The notes under the pieces: model-generated
Databases searched by the model: none
Told to the model about the DNA's origin: nothing
Seen by the model: only the letters and a program-made list of their open reading frames with translations
Shown: one piece after another, positions 33,510 to 42,327 of the stretch
Layout of the letters: each line of letters starts with the position of its first letter
How positions within the stretch are numbered: the first letter of the stretch is position 1
NCBI GenBank assembly: GCA_964621345.1
Contig: CAZUON010000011.1
Coordinates: 17,163-81,162, forward strand
Direction: 5' to 3'
Source: Glaciecola sp964621345
Lineage (GTDB): Bacteria > Pseudomonadota > Gammaproteobacteria > Enterobacterales > Alteromonadaceae
Length of the DNA: 64,000 nucleotides
Position numbers and translations under genes: made by a program

Positions 33510-33594
33510 GATGTTATCTACCTGTGAAAGTTCGACTAGTGATATTCGTCGCACGGCACATATATTCTAGTGTCTTTATTGGTGCTGCGGAATC

Positions 33595-34140
33595 CTATTG
33601 CTTTTGCATAAATATAGTAACTTCAGCCATCACAATACCAAACTTCTTAATATATGAGCGATTCATCATAGTGTCTTCGTTAAACGCCCAAAACCAGTCG
33701 TCAAAATTGACCCGGTAAGTACTGCCATCGACTTCTAAATCCATCTCATAAGCAAAACTAAAAGCGTTACCGTAGGATAGACCTGTCGCTGGGCCCGCAA
33801 TGTCACCTGCGTTCCCGGTATAGCTTCCATCACTATTTTTTGTGATCGTCCACACTCTTTTTATTGGGCCATCACCAACACCGTACTCAAAGGTTTCGTC
33901 TAATATCAACTTATCGCCATCTTTATAAGCATCAATATCAACAATAAATCGTTGAACAACTTCTCCTGAGCGATTTTGTACTATTCCCCACGCCCTTACC
34001 TTGCCATCAAAAAAAGACTCCAGTTCGAATTTTGGCTCTACGTCTTTGTAAACATCGCCATCGATAGACAAAGTACAACCTCCGAGTAGAAGCAAAATAG
34101 TGAGTACAAATACGGTTTTGATAGATGAGTAAAAAGACAT
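33595..34140 (-). CDS. DUF3833 family lipoprotein (181 aa)
   Basis: The signal ends LLLGGC with a lipidated Cys22, so the protein is a lipoprotein, probably in the outer membrane. The mature domain matches DUF3833: PKFELESFFDGKVRAWGIV, VVQRFIVDIDAYKDGDKLIL, then DETFEYGVGDG and RVWTITKNSDGSYTGNAGD. These are the pattern of a lipocalin-like or beta-barrel fold. The C-terminal NFDDWFWAFNEDTMMNRSYIKKFGI is typical. No catalytic role is known. In other gammaproteobacteria, DUF3833 genes cluster with chalcone-isomerase-like genes, as here with the upstream gene on the same strand (about 95 bases away). Confidence 0.88.
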   Translation of the reverse strand: MSFYSSIKTVFVLTILLLLGGCTLSIDGDVYKDVEPKFELESFFDGKVRAWGIVQNRSGEVVQRFIVDIDAYKDGDKLILDETFEYGVGDGPIKRVWTITKNSDGSYTGNAGDIAGPATGLSYGNAFSFAYEMDLEVDGSTYRVNFDDWFWAFNEDTMMNRSYIKKFGIVMAEVTIFMQKQ

Positions 34141-34236
34141 GAAAAACCTCCAAGTATCTTCATTAAATTAGTGAAAGAGTGAGTAAAAGCGAGCGAAAAG
34201 CTTTTATGGAATTAATTAGGGCGCGCTAGTTGTGCC

Positions 34237-34749
34237 TTAGTTGCTTAAACCCAAAAGTTGCTGTCTCATCTTAGGTTGAGATGTCTGCTCTGAAAGCCAA
34301 ATGTTGAAAAACCATTTTGTGAATTCTGGATCCTCAATAGTACCGACTTTGTTATCGTTAAAGTAAAAATGACTATGCTGATTCATATCAACTACGCCAG
34401 TAAGGGTGTGCCCTTCGTCAACATTAGGAAAAAGCTGCTGCATTTTTTCAAACCATTTTGCTAGTTTTACTTCGTCGTTCATACCTTGGTCGCGCATTTC
34501 GTCGATACTACGGCTTGCAATATTCTTTCCCTCAAACTCACGTAAATAGGTAAGCGCTAACGCAAAAGGCTGGTCCGGGCTAAAACGACCATTTGGTGCG
34601 ATTAGCTTCGCATCGTAAATATCCCAAAATAAAATCTCTAAACGTGCTTCACCAACAGGACGAGGGTTTTCAATGTAGGTTGCTACCGCATTCGCTTTTA
34701 AACTTAAGGTTATGCTTAAGATTGCGAAAAAACTGATGATTAACTTCAT
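34237..34749 (-). CDS. Chalcone isomerase-like periplasmic protein (170 aa)
   Basis: Residues 1-22 are a signal peptide (MKLIISFFAILSITLSLKANA). The mature part shows the chalcone-isomerase-like pattern: VGEARLEILFWDIYDAKLIAPNG, FALALTYLREFEGKNIASRSIDEM, WFEKMQQLFPNVDEGHTL and FWFNIWLSEQ-like ends (here FTKWFFNIWLSEQTSQP). Bacterial members of this fold are mostly thought to bind fatty acids or similar ligands and not to isomerise chalcone. The gene is upstream of the DUF3833 gene on the same strand, a recurring pair. A divergent PLP-enzyme gene begins on the other side. The exact role is unknown. Confidence 0.88.
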   Translation of the reverse strand: MKLIISFFAILSITLSLKANAVATYIENPRPVGEARLEILFWDIYDAKLIAPNGRFSPDQPFALALTYLREFEGKNIASRSIDEMRDQGMNDEVKLAKWFEKMQQLFPNVDEGHTLTGVVDMNQHSHFYFNDNKVGTIEDPEFTKWFFNIWLSEQTSQPKMRQQLLGLSN

Positions 34750-34915
34750 AACTGTTTCCTTTTAACTATGCTGTATTAACGCACATTTTGGGGGCTTTAG
34801 ATCATTAAGAATTAGTAATGCTGTGCAGTTCCCACGATTTTGCAGAAAAATCTATGCTATTCATTTGCGTAAATTGCTAGTATTAAGTCAGGTGTATACG
34901 AATAAATGTGTCATA

Positions 34916-35863
34916 GTGTCAATCGAAAAACAGCTTCATATAGCCCTCCCTTCACCTCTGCAGCCCCTAAAAGCAGAGTGTTTCGCTAAGTCGAGCAATC
35001 GGGTCTGGTGCAAACGTGACGACCTCATTCACCCTATTATTAGCGGTAACAAATGGCGAAAGCTAAAGCCAACATTACAGTCAGCACTTACACATAACAT
35101 TACACACATTGGCAGCTTTGGCGGGGCCTATTCGAATCATCTTCATGCTCTTGGCTATGCCTGTTCTCGCTTGAAGGTCCGCTTTACTGCCATTGTGAGA
35201 GCTCATCCGCAAAGCCCAATGACGCCCATGCTGAAAGATTTACAAGCATGGGGCACGAACATCCACTTTGTAAGCAGAGAGCATTATAAGCAGCGTGAGT
35301 CATTGCAGTACATGAACGCTTTGCAACAAGAGCTGGGGCTAGACATTCTGATACCCGAAGGCGGCTCAAGCAATGAGTCACTCGCTGGGGTAGCTGAGAT
35401 TATGCTAGAGTTAAGTGAGCAACATCCGCAAGCCTTCGATTTTATTGTTTTACCTGTGGCAAGCGGCGGTACGATGGCTGGGCTTATTCAATATATACAG
35501 ACGCACAACATTGCCTGTAAAGTGATAGGCATAGCGGTGTTAAAAGGAGAAGGCTACCTTGAAAGAAGCGTTAATATGCTGTTGGGAAACGCACATTCCA
35601 CAAAAGCCCAAGCACAATGTTGGGAAATACTTCACCATCAAGACTTTCATGCTGGAGGTTATGCAAAATCGAGCGATGCGCATAAACACTTTCAATCTGC
35701 ATTTTACTCCCAACAAGGTTACGCCCTAGATTCGGTATACAATACCAAGAGCTTTTTCGCGCTTAATCAATTACTTAAGCAAGGTGTATTTGGGAACAAT
35801 AAGTCAATAGCAATTTTAAATACCGGTGGACTGCAAGGAGACAGAGAAAAACCGAGCAATTAG
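34916..35863 (+). CDS. PLP-dependent D-cysteine desulfhydrase / ACC-deaminase family protein (315 aa)
   Basis: This fold type II PLP enzyme probably removes sulfide and ammonia from D-cysteine or a related amino acid. The PLP lysine is in ISGNKWRKLKP. GSFGGAYSNHLHALGYA and LPVASGGTMAGLI form the cofactor-phosphate and substrate sites, and ILNTGGLQGDREK is the C-terminal motif. Start choice is uncertain: the domain begins just after GTG at 34916, while in-frame GTGs at 34823 and 34892 would add a poorly conserved leader. None has a clear Shine-Dalgarno. It is a single gene divergent from the chalcone-isomerase-like gene. Substrate specificity cannot be told from sequence. Confidence 0.82.
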   Translation: MSIEKQLHIALPSPLQPLKAECFAKSSNRVWCKRDDLIHPIISGNKWRKLKPTLQSALTHNITHIGSFGGAYSNHLHALGYACSRLKVRFTAIVRAHPQSPMTPMLKDLQAWGTNIHFVSREHYKQRESLQYMNALQQELGLDILIPEGGSSNESLAGVAEIMLELSEQHPQAFDFIVLPVASGGTMAGLIQYIQTHNIACKVIGIAVLKGEGYLERSVNMLLGNAHSTKAQAQCWEILHHQDFHAGGYAKSSDAHKHFQSAFYSQQGYALDSVYNTKSFFALNQLLKQGVFGNNKSIAILNTGGLQGDREKPSN

Positions 35864-35926
35864 CATTGAACCATTTGTATTTGCCTGCCGTTATTAGAGT
35901 ATACGCAAACAACATAGGCATATGAT

Positions 35927-36343
35927 TTGAAACCTAACATGATCCTCAAACAAAACATCCCCTATGCGGCGCTCATCTATTCTGCGCTAGATTTGTGCGA
36001 CATTATGCTAAGGCACTCCAACACCGTATATCCATTTGCAGTAATGTCTATCGACAACGATGTTCAGTGTGTATTCAGTGCCCAAAAAGATCATGAACTG
36101 GCAAGCGGTTTAATCGAAGATTTATCGGCACAAACACGAGATTTACAGTTGTTATCCGAAAACGCGATTTCGGTACTTGTATATTGCGCGACAGTTGCAA
36201 GGCCCAAAGGAAAAGAGAGTGATGCGATTGTATTTAATATTACCGACTCAAATGGTAAAAACACCGTCACACTTTACCCTTACAAACACGAAGCACAAAC
36301 CATCGTCTTGGGCGCTCCCTACACTTGCGACTTTGCTGACTAA
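35927..36343 (+). CDS. Conserved-looking hypothetical protein (138 aa)
   Basis: The ORF starts TTG at 35927 with a poor AGG before it. An alternative ATG at 35939 would give a protein four residues shorter. The sequence has AALIYSALDLCDIMLRHS, VMSIDNDVQCVFSAQKDHELA and ATVARPKGKESDAIVFNIT. I see alternating helices and strands, three scattered Cys, and no signal peptide or membrane segment, so it is predicted cytoplasmic. It is a single gene, 63 bases after the PLP enzyme and 137 bases before the carboxynorspermidine dehydrogenase gene, with no terminator visible. I do not recognise the family. Confidence 0.62.
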   Translation: MKPNMILKQNIPYAALIYSALDLCDIMLRHSNTVYPFAVMSIDNDVQCVFSAQKDHELASGLIEDLSAQTRDLQLLSENAISVLVYCATVARPKGKESDAIVFNITDSNGKNTVTLYPYKHEAQTIVLGAPYTCDFAD

Positions 36344-36480
36344 AGACTCAATAAATCTCGCAATTACGCATTGAAACTCTTATAAATCTCAATCACACTA
36401 TGCGCCATCTAACGATTGCACACGGTCACTAACATTCAAGTAATTATGGAAGCGACCACTCACTGAATTAAGGAAACCTA

Positions 36481-37683
36481 ATGTCTCGAGTATTAATTAT
36501 AGGCGCTGGTGGCGTCGCGGCGGTTACGATAAAAAAATGTGCTCGCCTACCCCAAATGTTTGATGAGATTTACTTGGCGAGTCGCACCGTAGCAAAATGC
36601 GAAGCGCTACAACAAGAAGTTGGCAGCGACCGAGTAAAAGCAGTATTCGCACTAGATGCAGATAACGCATCAGAAGTAGAAGCACTTATCAATAAAGTAC
36701 AACCAGATTTGGTGATTAACTTAGCACTCCCATACCAAGATTTACCTATAATGGATGCCTGTTTGGCCACTAAAACGGACTATTTAGACACAGCCAACTA
36801 TGAACCCAAAGACCTAGCTAAATTTGAGTACTCATGGCAGTGGGCATACCAGCAAAAATTCCAAGATGCTGGCATTATGGCATTGCTAGGAAGCGGCTTT
36901 GATCCAGGTGTAACTAACGTATACACCGCTTATGCTGCCAAACACTATTTCGACGAAATTCATTATTTAGATATTGTTGATTGTAACGGCGGCGACCATG
37001 GCCAAGCGTTTGCGACAAACTTTAATCCTGAAATCAACATTCGTGAAATTACCCAACGTGGTCGCTTTTGGGAAAACGGAGAGTGGAAAGAAACTGATCC
37101 GCTGAGCGTACGCGAAGACCTAGACTACCAAAATATTGGTGTTAGAGCCTCTTACCTAATGTTTCATGAAGAGCTCGAATCATTGGTTAAGCACTTCCCT
37201 ACCCTCAAGCGCGCACGTTTTTGGATGACCTTTGGCGATGCTTATCTAACTCACCTTCAAGTCTTGGAAGGTATTGGCATGACCAGCATTGAGCCTATTG
37301 ACTTTCAAGGTCAGCAAATTGTGCCTTTAGAGTTTTTAAAAGCGGTACTACCTAACCCTGGTTCGTTGGCCGACGGCTACACCGGTATGACCTGCATTGG
37401 TACTTATATTACCGGTATTAAAGATGGCAAAGAGAAAACCATCTTTATTTATAACAACTGCGAACATGCGAAGTGCTTTGAAGAAGTAGGAGCACAAGCG
37501 GTTTCGTATACTACCGGTGTACCTGCAATGATTGGCTCGGCGCTTATGCTTAATAAAAAGTGGCACAAAGCAGGTGTGTGGAATATGGAACAATTTGACC
37601 CTGACCCCTTTATGGAAATGCTAAACGAGCATGGTTTGCCATGGAATGTGATTGAGTGTGATGCGAGCCCGTTTAAGCGCTAA
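36481..37683 (+). CDS. Carboxynorspermidine/carboxyspermidine dehydrogenase (saccharopine dehydrogenase family, 400 aa)
   Basis: It is predicted to reduce the imine of aspartate semialdehyde and a diamine (diaminopropane or putrescine) to carboxynorspermidine or carboxyspermidine, the first step of the SpeE-independent polyamine pathway. The Rossmann motif is IIGAGGVAAVTIKKC at residues 6-20. LLGSGFDPGVTNVYTAYAAK, VDCNGGDHGQAFATNF and GYTGMTCIGTYITGIKDG are characteristic of the family. AAGGAA precedes the ATG. The 3' end is 8 bases from nspC, the next enzyme of the pathway, so the two are an operon. Which diamine is used was not determined. Confidence 0.93.
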   Translation: MSRVLIIGAGGVAAVTIKKCARLPQMFDEIYLASRTVAKCEALQQEVGSDRVKAVFALDADNASEVEALINKVQPDLVINLALPYQDLPIMDACLATKTDYLDTANYEPKDLAKFEYSWQWAYQQKFQDAGIMALLGSGFDPGVTNVYTAYAAKHYFDEIHYLDIVDCNGGDHGQAFATNFNPEINIREITQRGRFWENGEWKETDPLSVREDLDYQNIGVRASYLMFHEELESLVKHFPTLKRARFWMTFGDAYLTHLQVLEGIGMTSIEPIDFQGQQIVPLEFLKAVLPNPGSLADGYTGMTCIGTYITGIKDGKEKTIFIYNNCEHAKCFEEVGAQAVSYTTGVPAMIGSALMLNKKWHKAGVWNMEQFDPDPFMEMLNEHGLPWNVIECDASPFKR

Positions 37684-37691
37684 GGACAAGC

Positions 37692-38828
37692 ATGACTGAT
37701 TTTTATCGTTCTGATATCCCCTCGCCATGCTACGTGTGCGATGAAGCAAAGCTTGAGCAAAACTTAAAGCTTATGCAGCACGTGCAAACCAAGGCCGGGG
37801 TTGACATCATTCTCGCACTAAAAGGCTACTCAATGTGGTCTACCTTTGGGCTAGTAAAACAGTATTTAAAAGGGGCGACTTCCAGTGGTGTATGGGAAGC
37901 GCGCTTGGCTAGAGAAGAAATGGGCGGCGATGTACACGTATTTTCACCGGCTTATAAACAAAAGGATATGGATGAATTGCTTGGGCTGGTGAACCATATT
38001 TCGTTTAATAGCGTGCGTCAGTGGCAGCAGTTTAAATCACAAGTAGTGGCGGCTGACGTGTCACCGGGCTTGCGTATTAATCCTGAAAACCAAGAAGCCG
38101 ATACTCCGCTATACGATCCATGTGCACCGGGTTCACGCTTAGGCATATTGGCAAAAGATATCGAAAACGTCGATTTGAGTGGCATAGAGGGATTTCATTG
38201 CCATAACCTCTGTGAATGTGACTCCTATGCGGCAATGCGTACCTTAGAGGCGATTGAGGCTAAATTTGGCCAATATCTACCTAAGCTAAAGTGGCTTAAC
38301 TTAGGTGGTGGGCATTTAATGACCCGAAGCGACTATGATGTTGAGCACCTAATTAGCACCTTGCGTGCTTTTAAAGCCAAATACCCTAACTTACACATTG
38401 TGTTAGAGCCAGGCTCAGCCGTTGCATGGCAGTGCGGGCCTTTGGTATGTGAGGTGGTTGATATAGTAGAAAATCAAGGCAATATTGCTATTTTAGACAT
38501 ATCGGCAACCGGTCATATGCCCGACGTACTCGAAATGCCCTATCGCCCAAGCATTACAGGCGCAGGCTTAGCTAACGAAAAGGCTTATACCTACAAGTTT
38601 GGTGGCAACTCCTGTTTAGCGGGTGATGTCATAGACGAATATAGCTTTGATAAACCATTACAAGCGGGTGACAGGCTAATTTTTGAAGATATGTTGCACT
38701 ACACCATGGTAAAAACTACTTTCTTTAATGGCGTTCAGCATCCTGCTATTGCGGTTTTGCGTAAAAACGGTGAGCTTGATGTGGTGCGTGAGTTTGGGTA
38801 TGAGGATTTTAAAGGACGTCTGTCTTAA
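37692..38828 (+). CDS. nspC: Carboxynorspermidine decarboxylase (378 aa)
   Basis: This fold type III PLP enzyme removes CO2 from carboxynorspermidine or carboxyspermidine to give norspermidine or spermidine. The PLP-lysine is Lys44 in ILALKGYSMWSTF. Family motifs are GFHCHNLCECDSYAAM, WLNLGGGHLMTRSDYD and VLEPGSAVAWQCGPLVCEV, and the active-site loop GGNSCLAGDVIDEY. It directly follows the dehydrogenase gene (8 bases, AAGGAC before the ATG). In Vibrio cholerae norspermidine affects biofilms through the NspS/MbaA pathway, but no such sensor is in this window. A bidirectional terminator follows. Confidence 0.95.
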   Translation: MTDFYRSDIPSPCYVCDEAKLEQNLKLMQHVQTKAGVDIILALKGYSMWSTFGLVKQYLKGATSSGVWEARLAREEMGGDVHVFSPAYKQKDMDELLGLVNHISFNSVRQWQQFKSQVVAADVSPGLRINPENQEADTPLYDPCAPGSRLGILAKDIENVDLSGIEGFHCHNLCECDSYAAMRTLEAIEAKFGQYLPKLKWLNLGGGHLMTRSDYDVEHLISTLRAFKAKYPNLHIVLEPGSAVAWQCGPLVCEVVDIVENQGNIAILDISATGHMPDVLEMPYRPSITGAGLANEKAYTYKFGGNSCLAGDVIDEYSFDKPLQAGDRLIFEDMLHYTMVKTTFFNGVQHPAIAVLRKNGELDVVREFGYEDFKGRLS

Positions 38829-38890
38829 ATTTGCGAGGCTAGAGAAGATAGGTGGATTAGCTAGCTGATTAACCAAAAAAACCACTTAAA

Positions 38891-38932
38891 AAAAGCCGAA
38901 ACATCAAACATAAAGCATGCTTGATGTTTCGG
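38891..38932. terminator. Bidirectional terminator between nspC and the TonB-dependent receptor gene
   Basis: CCGAAACATCAA (38896-38907) pairs with TTGATGTTTCGG (38921-38932). On the minus strand the stem is followed by GC and seven T, a strong signal for the receptor gene. On the plus strand TATTGTTTTT follows. Confidence 0.88.
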
Positions 38933-38949
38933 TATTGTTTTTCATTAGA

Positions 38950-41900
38950 CTACATTGTGTAAGTTACCCCTAAGAACACAGTGCGCCCACGAGGGCCAAC
39001 AGGCCAAGCACGTTGCGTCGAGAAGGGCTCTTCGTCTGCAATATTATTCACGCCACCATAAACAGTGAATGAGTCATCAATCTCATAACTGGCGTTAATA
39101 TCAAAGATATAAGTCTCACCAAAGAAGCCATTGTCACCGTAAAGCGCTTGATTGCCGTTTAAGCCAAGCACAAGCTCAATTTCATCTACCGCTTGTCTGC
39201 TCTGATAAGTTGTTTGCAATGCAACTGCAAGAGGACCGCGCTCCCAACTCAATTCAAGGTTACCGGACGTTTCTGGTGTCTGTACTTCTTCAATTTCAGG
39301 GTTAACTTCGGTTAAATCAAGTGGGTTAAAAAAGTTATCAAGTGACTTTTGATGTGAACCAACAAGTCGTGCACCAAAGGTATTCTCACCTACATCAAAG
39401 CTATAGTTGATTGAGAAGTCATAACCTTCGGCCTCTTGACGTGCAAAGTTAATTTGACCAGTATCAAGACCATTTAAACCGCCATCGGAGCGTCGACTAA
39501 ACTGATCACAAAATGGCACATCTGGAAAATTTGCTGAGTTTAAGCAGCCAGACAAAATGTCGCTAGAACCAACGGCCGAAATCGCATCATCAATCTGCAC
39601 ATCCCAATAATCGAGTGTGAAAGTTAAGTTTTCGACAAAGCTTGGGCTGTACACAAAACCAAGTGTTATCGTTTCAGCAGTTTCAACCTCTAGCTCTGGA
39701 TTGCCGCCCGATGTACCAGCGAATCTTGCTGTAAGCGGGTTCACCCATACGTAGTTTCCGTCGGCATCAAGAATGTCGGCTTGTGGAACGCCAGCAGCTT
39801 GCAATTGTGCTACGCAGTTTGCTTGTAAAAACTGAGTACCATTATCCACATCGGCACATGGATCTTCAGTTTGGTTGACGAATATAGGCAATCTAGGGTC
39901 AAATAATTCTGAGATATTCGGTGCTCTTACCGCCTCTGAAATTGTACCTCTGAAATTGAGTTCTTCAATCGGGCTGTAAGAAAAACCAAGTTTCCACGTT
40001 GTTGCGTTTCCTACCGTCGAATAATCTGCCACTCGTATAGCACCATCTAAGGTAAATTCGTAAGCGTATTCGCGGTCAAGAAATATAGGTAAGCGAACCT
40101 CAACAAAGGTATCGACCACGTCATATTCCCCTGCCGTGTCGAAGCGCTGAACATTATCACCCTCTACGAAAGAGAATAAGAATGGGTCAATGGTGTTAAC
40201 ATTCACACCCGCAGTAAAAGAAGTGCCTTCGGGCAAAATACCTAAGGTTAAGGAGTCTTCGCGGTTATCACTAGACTCTTCTCTGTACTCTATTCCAGTC
40301 GCGTAGCCAATTGGTCCGTCCAATACACTTTCTAAGACCTCAAATTCACCACTTGCAATCAAAGATACAACGGTTTGCTTAATGGTGAGTTCTTCGGTCA
40401 AGTCAGCAGTCACGAAATTCTGCGCTGCCTCACTAGCAGAGTAAGTACCAAAGGGGTTAAGCGGTGCACACTGGCCATCACCTGGTGTGAAACTATAGTA
40501 TCTATCGCTCGAAAAACCTCCGTCTGCAAAACCTGCGCCGGCCGTAAAATAATCAATTTCATAGGCCGCAGATGAGTCTAAATCAGAGCGACACACTATG
40601 CTGCCGTCGGGCGCAGTTGTTGCATCAATAGCTGCGAATACTCTATCTAAATAAGGCGCAGTACTTTCAGTGGTATTCTTAAATTGGCCATGATTGATTG
40701 AGAATTCCAATAACAGTGAATCATTTACATACCATTCAGCACCAACCACAAAACGTTGAGTCTCACGCGTATAGGTAGTTGGGTTGTTCTCACTCCAATC
40801 TAATGGATCTTGCGTGAGTAATAAGCCACCGGTTTGATCCACCACGGGTAATAACTCTGTTGGGATGAACGGGTTGTCTGGTTGAATAAATAAAGTGTCA
40901 TAGAAGTAATCATCTTCTACAAAACTTTCTGACTCCGCTCGAACGTATTTTGCTTCAAAAAATGTCACTAAGTCATCGGTAATTTCATACTGACCGTTGA
41001 TGTTAAACACCATTTTGTCGGTAGATGGGAACAAGGTATCACGGTTAAAGTTTAGACGGCCGCCGTCGCCACCAATACCCCATAAACTGTTTAGAATCGT
41101 TCCATCTTGGTTAACTCGAACAGAACCGTCTGGATTTGTTAACCAACAACCGGCCAAAAATCCGGTTCTGCCGCCTTCAGACTCTTGGCAGTCGGCAATG
41201 CCGTTTTGGTTAATATCGACATAGGTTGTATCCCTGCCACCAAACCCTGGCGCGATAGATCCCTCTTGAGACGTCAGCCAAAACCTTGCGTCGTCGATGA
41301 CCGCACGAGGAGGAGCGCCGGGGCTCGTATCTGGGTTTGCTCTAGGGCCAATTGCCGAAATACCATTGTCGGCAGCCCAATCACGCTCGCCTATGCGCAA
41401 GCTCTCCTCTCTTTCCAAGGTCGCGGTAAACACAATGTTACCTTTGTCGTCGTCAAAGTTTTGCCCAAAAACAATATCGAGACCATAAGTTTCGCCGCCG
41501 CTATCAAGAGGCTTACCAGTTTGCGCATCAATCTGCAGACCTTCAAAATCGTCTTTTAATATAAAGTTAACTACTCCTGAAACCGCATCAGCGCCATATA
41601 CGGCAGATGCACCACCGGTCGTTACTTCTACTCGGTCAACTAAAGCCCGCGGAATAGTGCCTACATCTACCGCTTGACTACCTCTGAAACCGGCAACGTG
41701 TCGTCTACCATTTACTAGAGTAAGAGTTCTATCTTCGCCTAAACCTCTTAAGTTTAGAGCATTCGCCCCGGTCACGGAGTTTTCAGCAGTAAGTGAAGAA
41801 ACCAATGCAGGTATATCATTTACAATATCGGCAAGGTTAAGCTCGCCTGACTTTCTGATATCGTCTTGGTCAATAGATTGAAGTGGGACCGAAGACGTCA

Positions 41901-42069
41901 CATTTGGATCTGACGCTATTCGTGAGCCCGTTACTCTGATTTTTTCAACAGACTCGTCTGTTGCATTTGATTGCGCTGATGCAAAACCTGGCGCAGTGAG
42001 CCCTAGTGCTGCAGCTATGCATACCGAAACGGTAGATTTTTTAATTGTATGCCCGCGTGTGTGTTTCAT
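38950..42069 (-). CDS. TonB-dependent outer-membrane receptor (1039 aa)
   Basis: A signal peptide (about 1-32, ending FASAQS) precedes the plug domain, which includes VEKIRVTGSRIASD, LADIVNDIPALVSSLTAEN, ALNLRGLGEDRTLTLVNGRR and VDRVEVTTGGASAVYGADAV. The rest is a long beta-barrel, with typical late strands such as NFRGTISEAVRAPNISELFDPR and a C-terminal GRTVFLGVTYTM. Asp/Asn-rich barrel loops and several Cys in extracellular loops are seen. Substrates of this family in marine bacteria are usually oligosaccharides, sulfated glycans or peptides, but no degradative enzyme is adjacent. GAGG lies before the ATG. It is next to a TPR-sulfotransferase and a second receptor. Confidence 0.92.
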   Translation of the reverse strand: MKHTRGHTIKKSTVSVCIAAALGLTAPGFASAQSNATDESVEKIRVTGSRIASDPNVTSSVPLQSIDQDDIRKSGELNLADIVNDIPALVSSLTAENSVTGANALNLRGLGEDRTLTLVNGRRHVAGFRGSQAVDVGTIPRALVDRVEVTTGGASAVYGADAVSGVVNFILKDDFEGLQIDAQTGKPLDSGGETYGLDIVFGQNFDDDKGNIVFTATLEREESLRIGERDWAADNGISAIGPRANPDTSPGAPPRAVIDDARFWLTSQEGSIAPGFGGRDTTYVDINQNGIADCQESEGGRTGFLAGCWLTNPDGSVRVNQDGTILNSLWGIGGDGGRLNFNRDTLFPSTDKMVFNINGQYEITDDLVTFFEAKYVRAESESFVEDDYFYDTLFIQPDNPFIPTELLPVVDQTGGLLLTQDPLDWSENNPTTYTRETQRFVVGAEWYVNDSLLLEFSINHGQFKNTTESTAPYLDRVFAAIDATTAPDGSIVCRSDLDSSAAYEIDYFTAGAGFADGGFSSDRYYSFTPGDGQCAPLNPFGTYSASEAAQNFVTADLTEELTIKQTVVSLIASGEFEVLESVLDGPIGYATGIEYREESSDNREDSLTLGILPEGTSFTAGVNVNTIDPFLFSFVEGDNVQRFDTAGEYDVVDTFVEVRLPIFLDREYAYEFTLDGAIRVADYSTVGNATTWKLGFSYSPIEELNFRGTISEAVRAPNISELFDPRLPIFVNQTEDPCADVDNGTQFLQANCVAQLQAAGVPQADILDADGNYVWVNPLTARFAGTSGGNPELEVETAETITLGFVYSPSFVENLTFTLDYWDVQIDDAISAVGSSDILSGCLNSANFPDVPFCDQFSRRSDGGLNGLDTGQINFARQEAEGYDFSINYSFDVGENTFGARLVGSHQKSLDNFFNPLDLTEVNPEIEEVQTPETSGNLELSWERGPLAVALQTTYQSRQAVDEIELVLGLNGNQALYGDNGFFGETYIFDINASYEIDDSFTVYGGVNNIADEEPFSTQRAWPVGPRGRTVFLGVTYTM

Positions 42070-42327
42070 GTTTACCTCGAGTGTCGACTATTTTATGTAA
42101 ATGCGTTAACTATTATTATTTTGTTGCTGCACCCCTTCCATGAGCATACTTTGTGCCATCCGCCCAACGGCAAGCTTTATGTACAACTTTACACACTTTA
42201 TCCAATAATCTTCCCTTTTGCGACCCCTATTTGTGCATGAGCGCACCACGGCGGTGCATCTTCACATAAACACAGAATGTACATTTTAGCCTTAATCAGC
42301 TTCGCTATTGCCCCGTTGTTTAAGTGT

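Noticed and set aside
41185..41559. 124-codon open frame antisense to the first TonB-dependent receptor
   Set aside because: No ribosome-binding site or protein-like features. The opposite strand codes the receptor with clear domain motifs.
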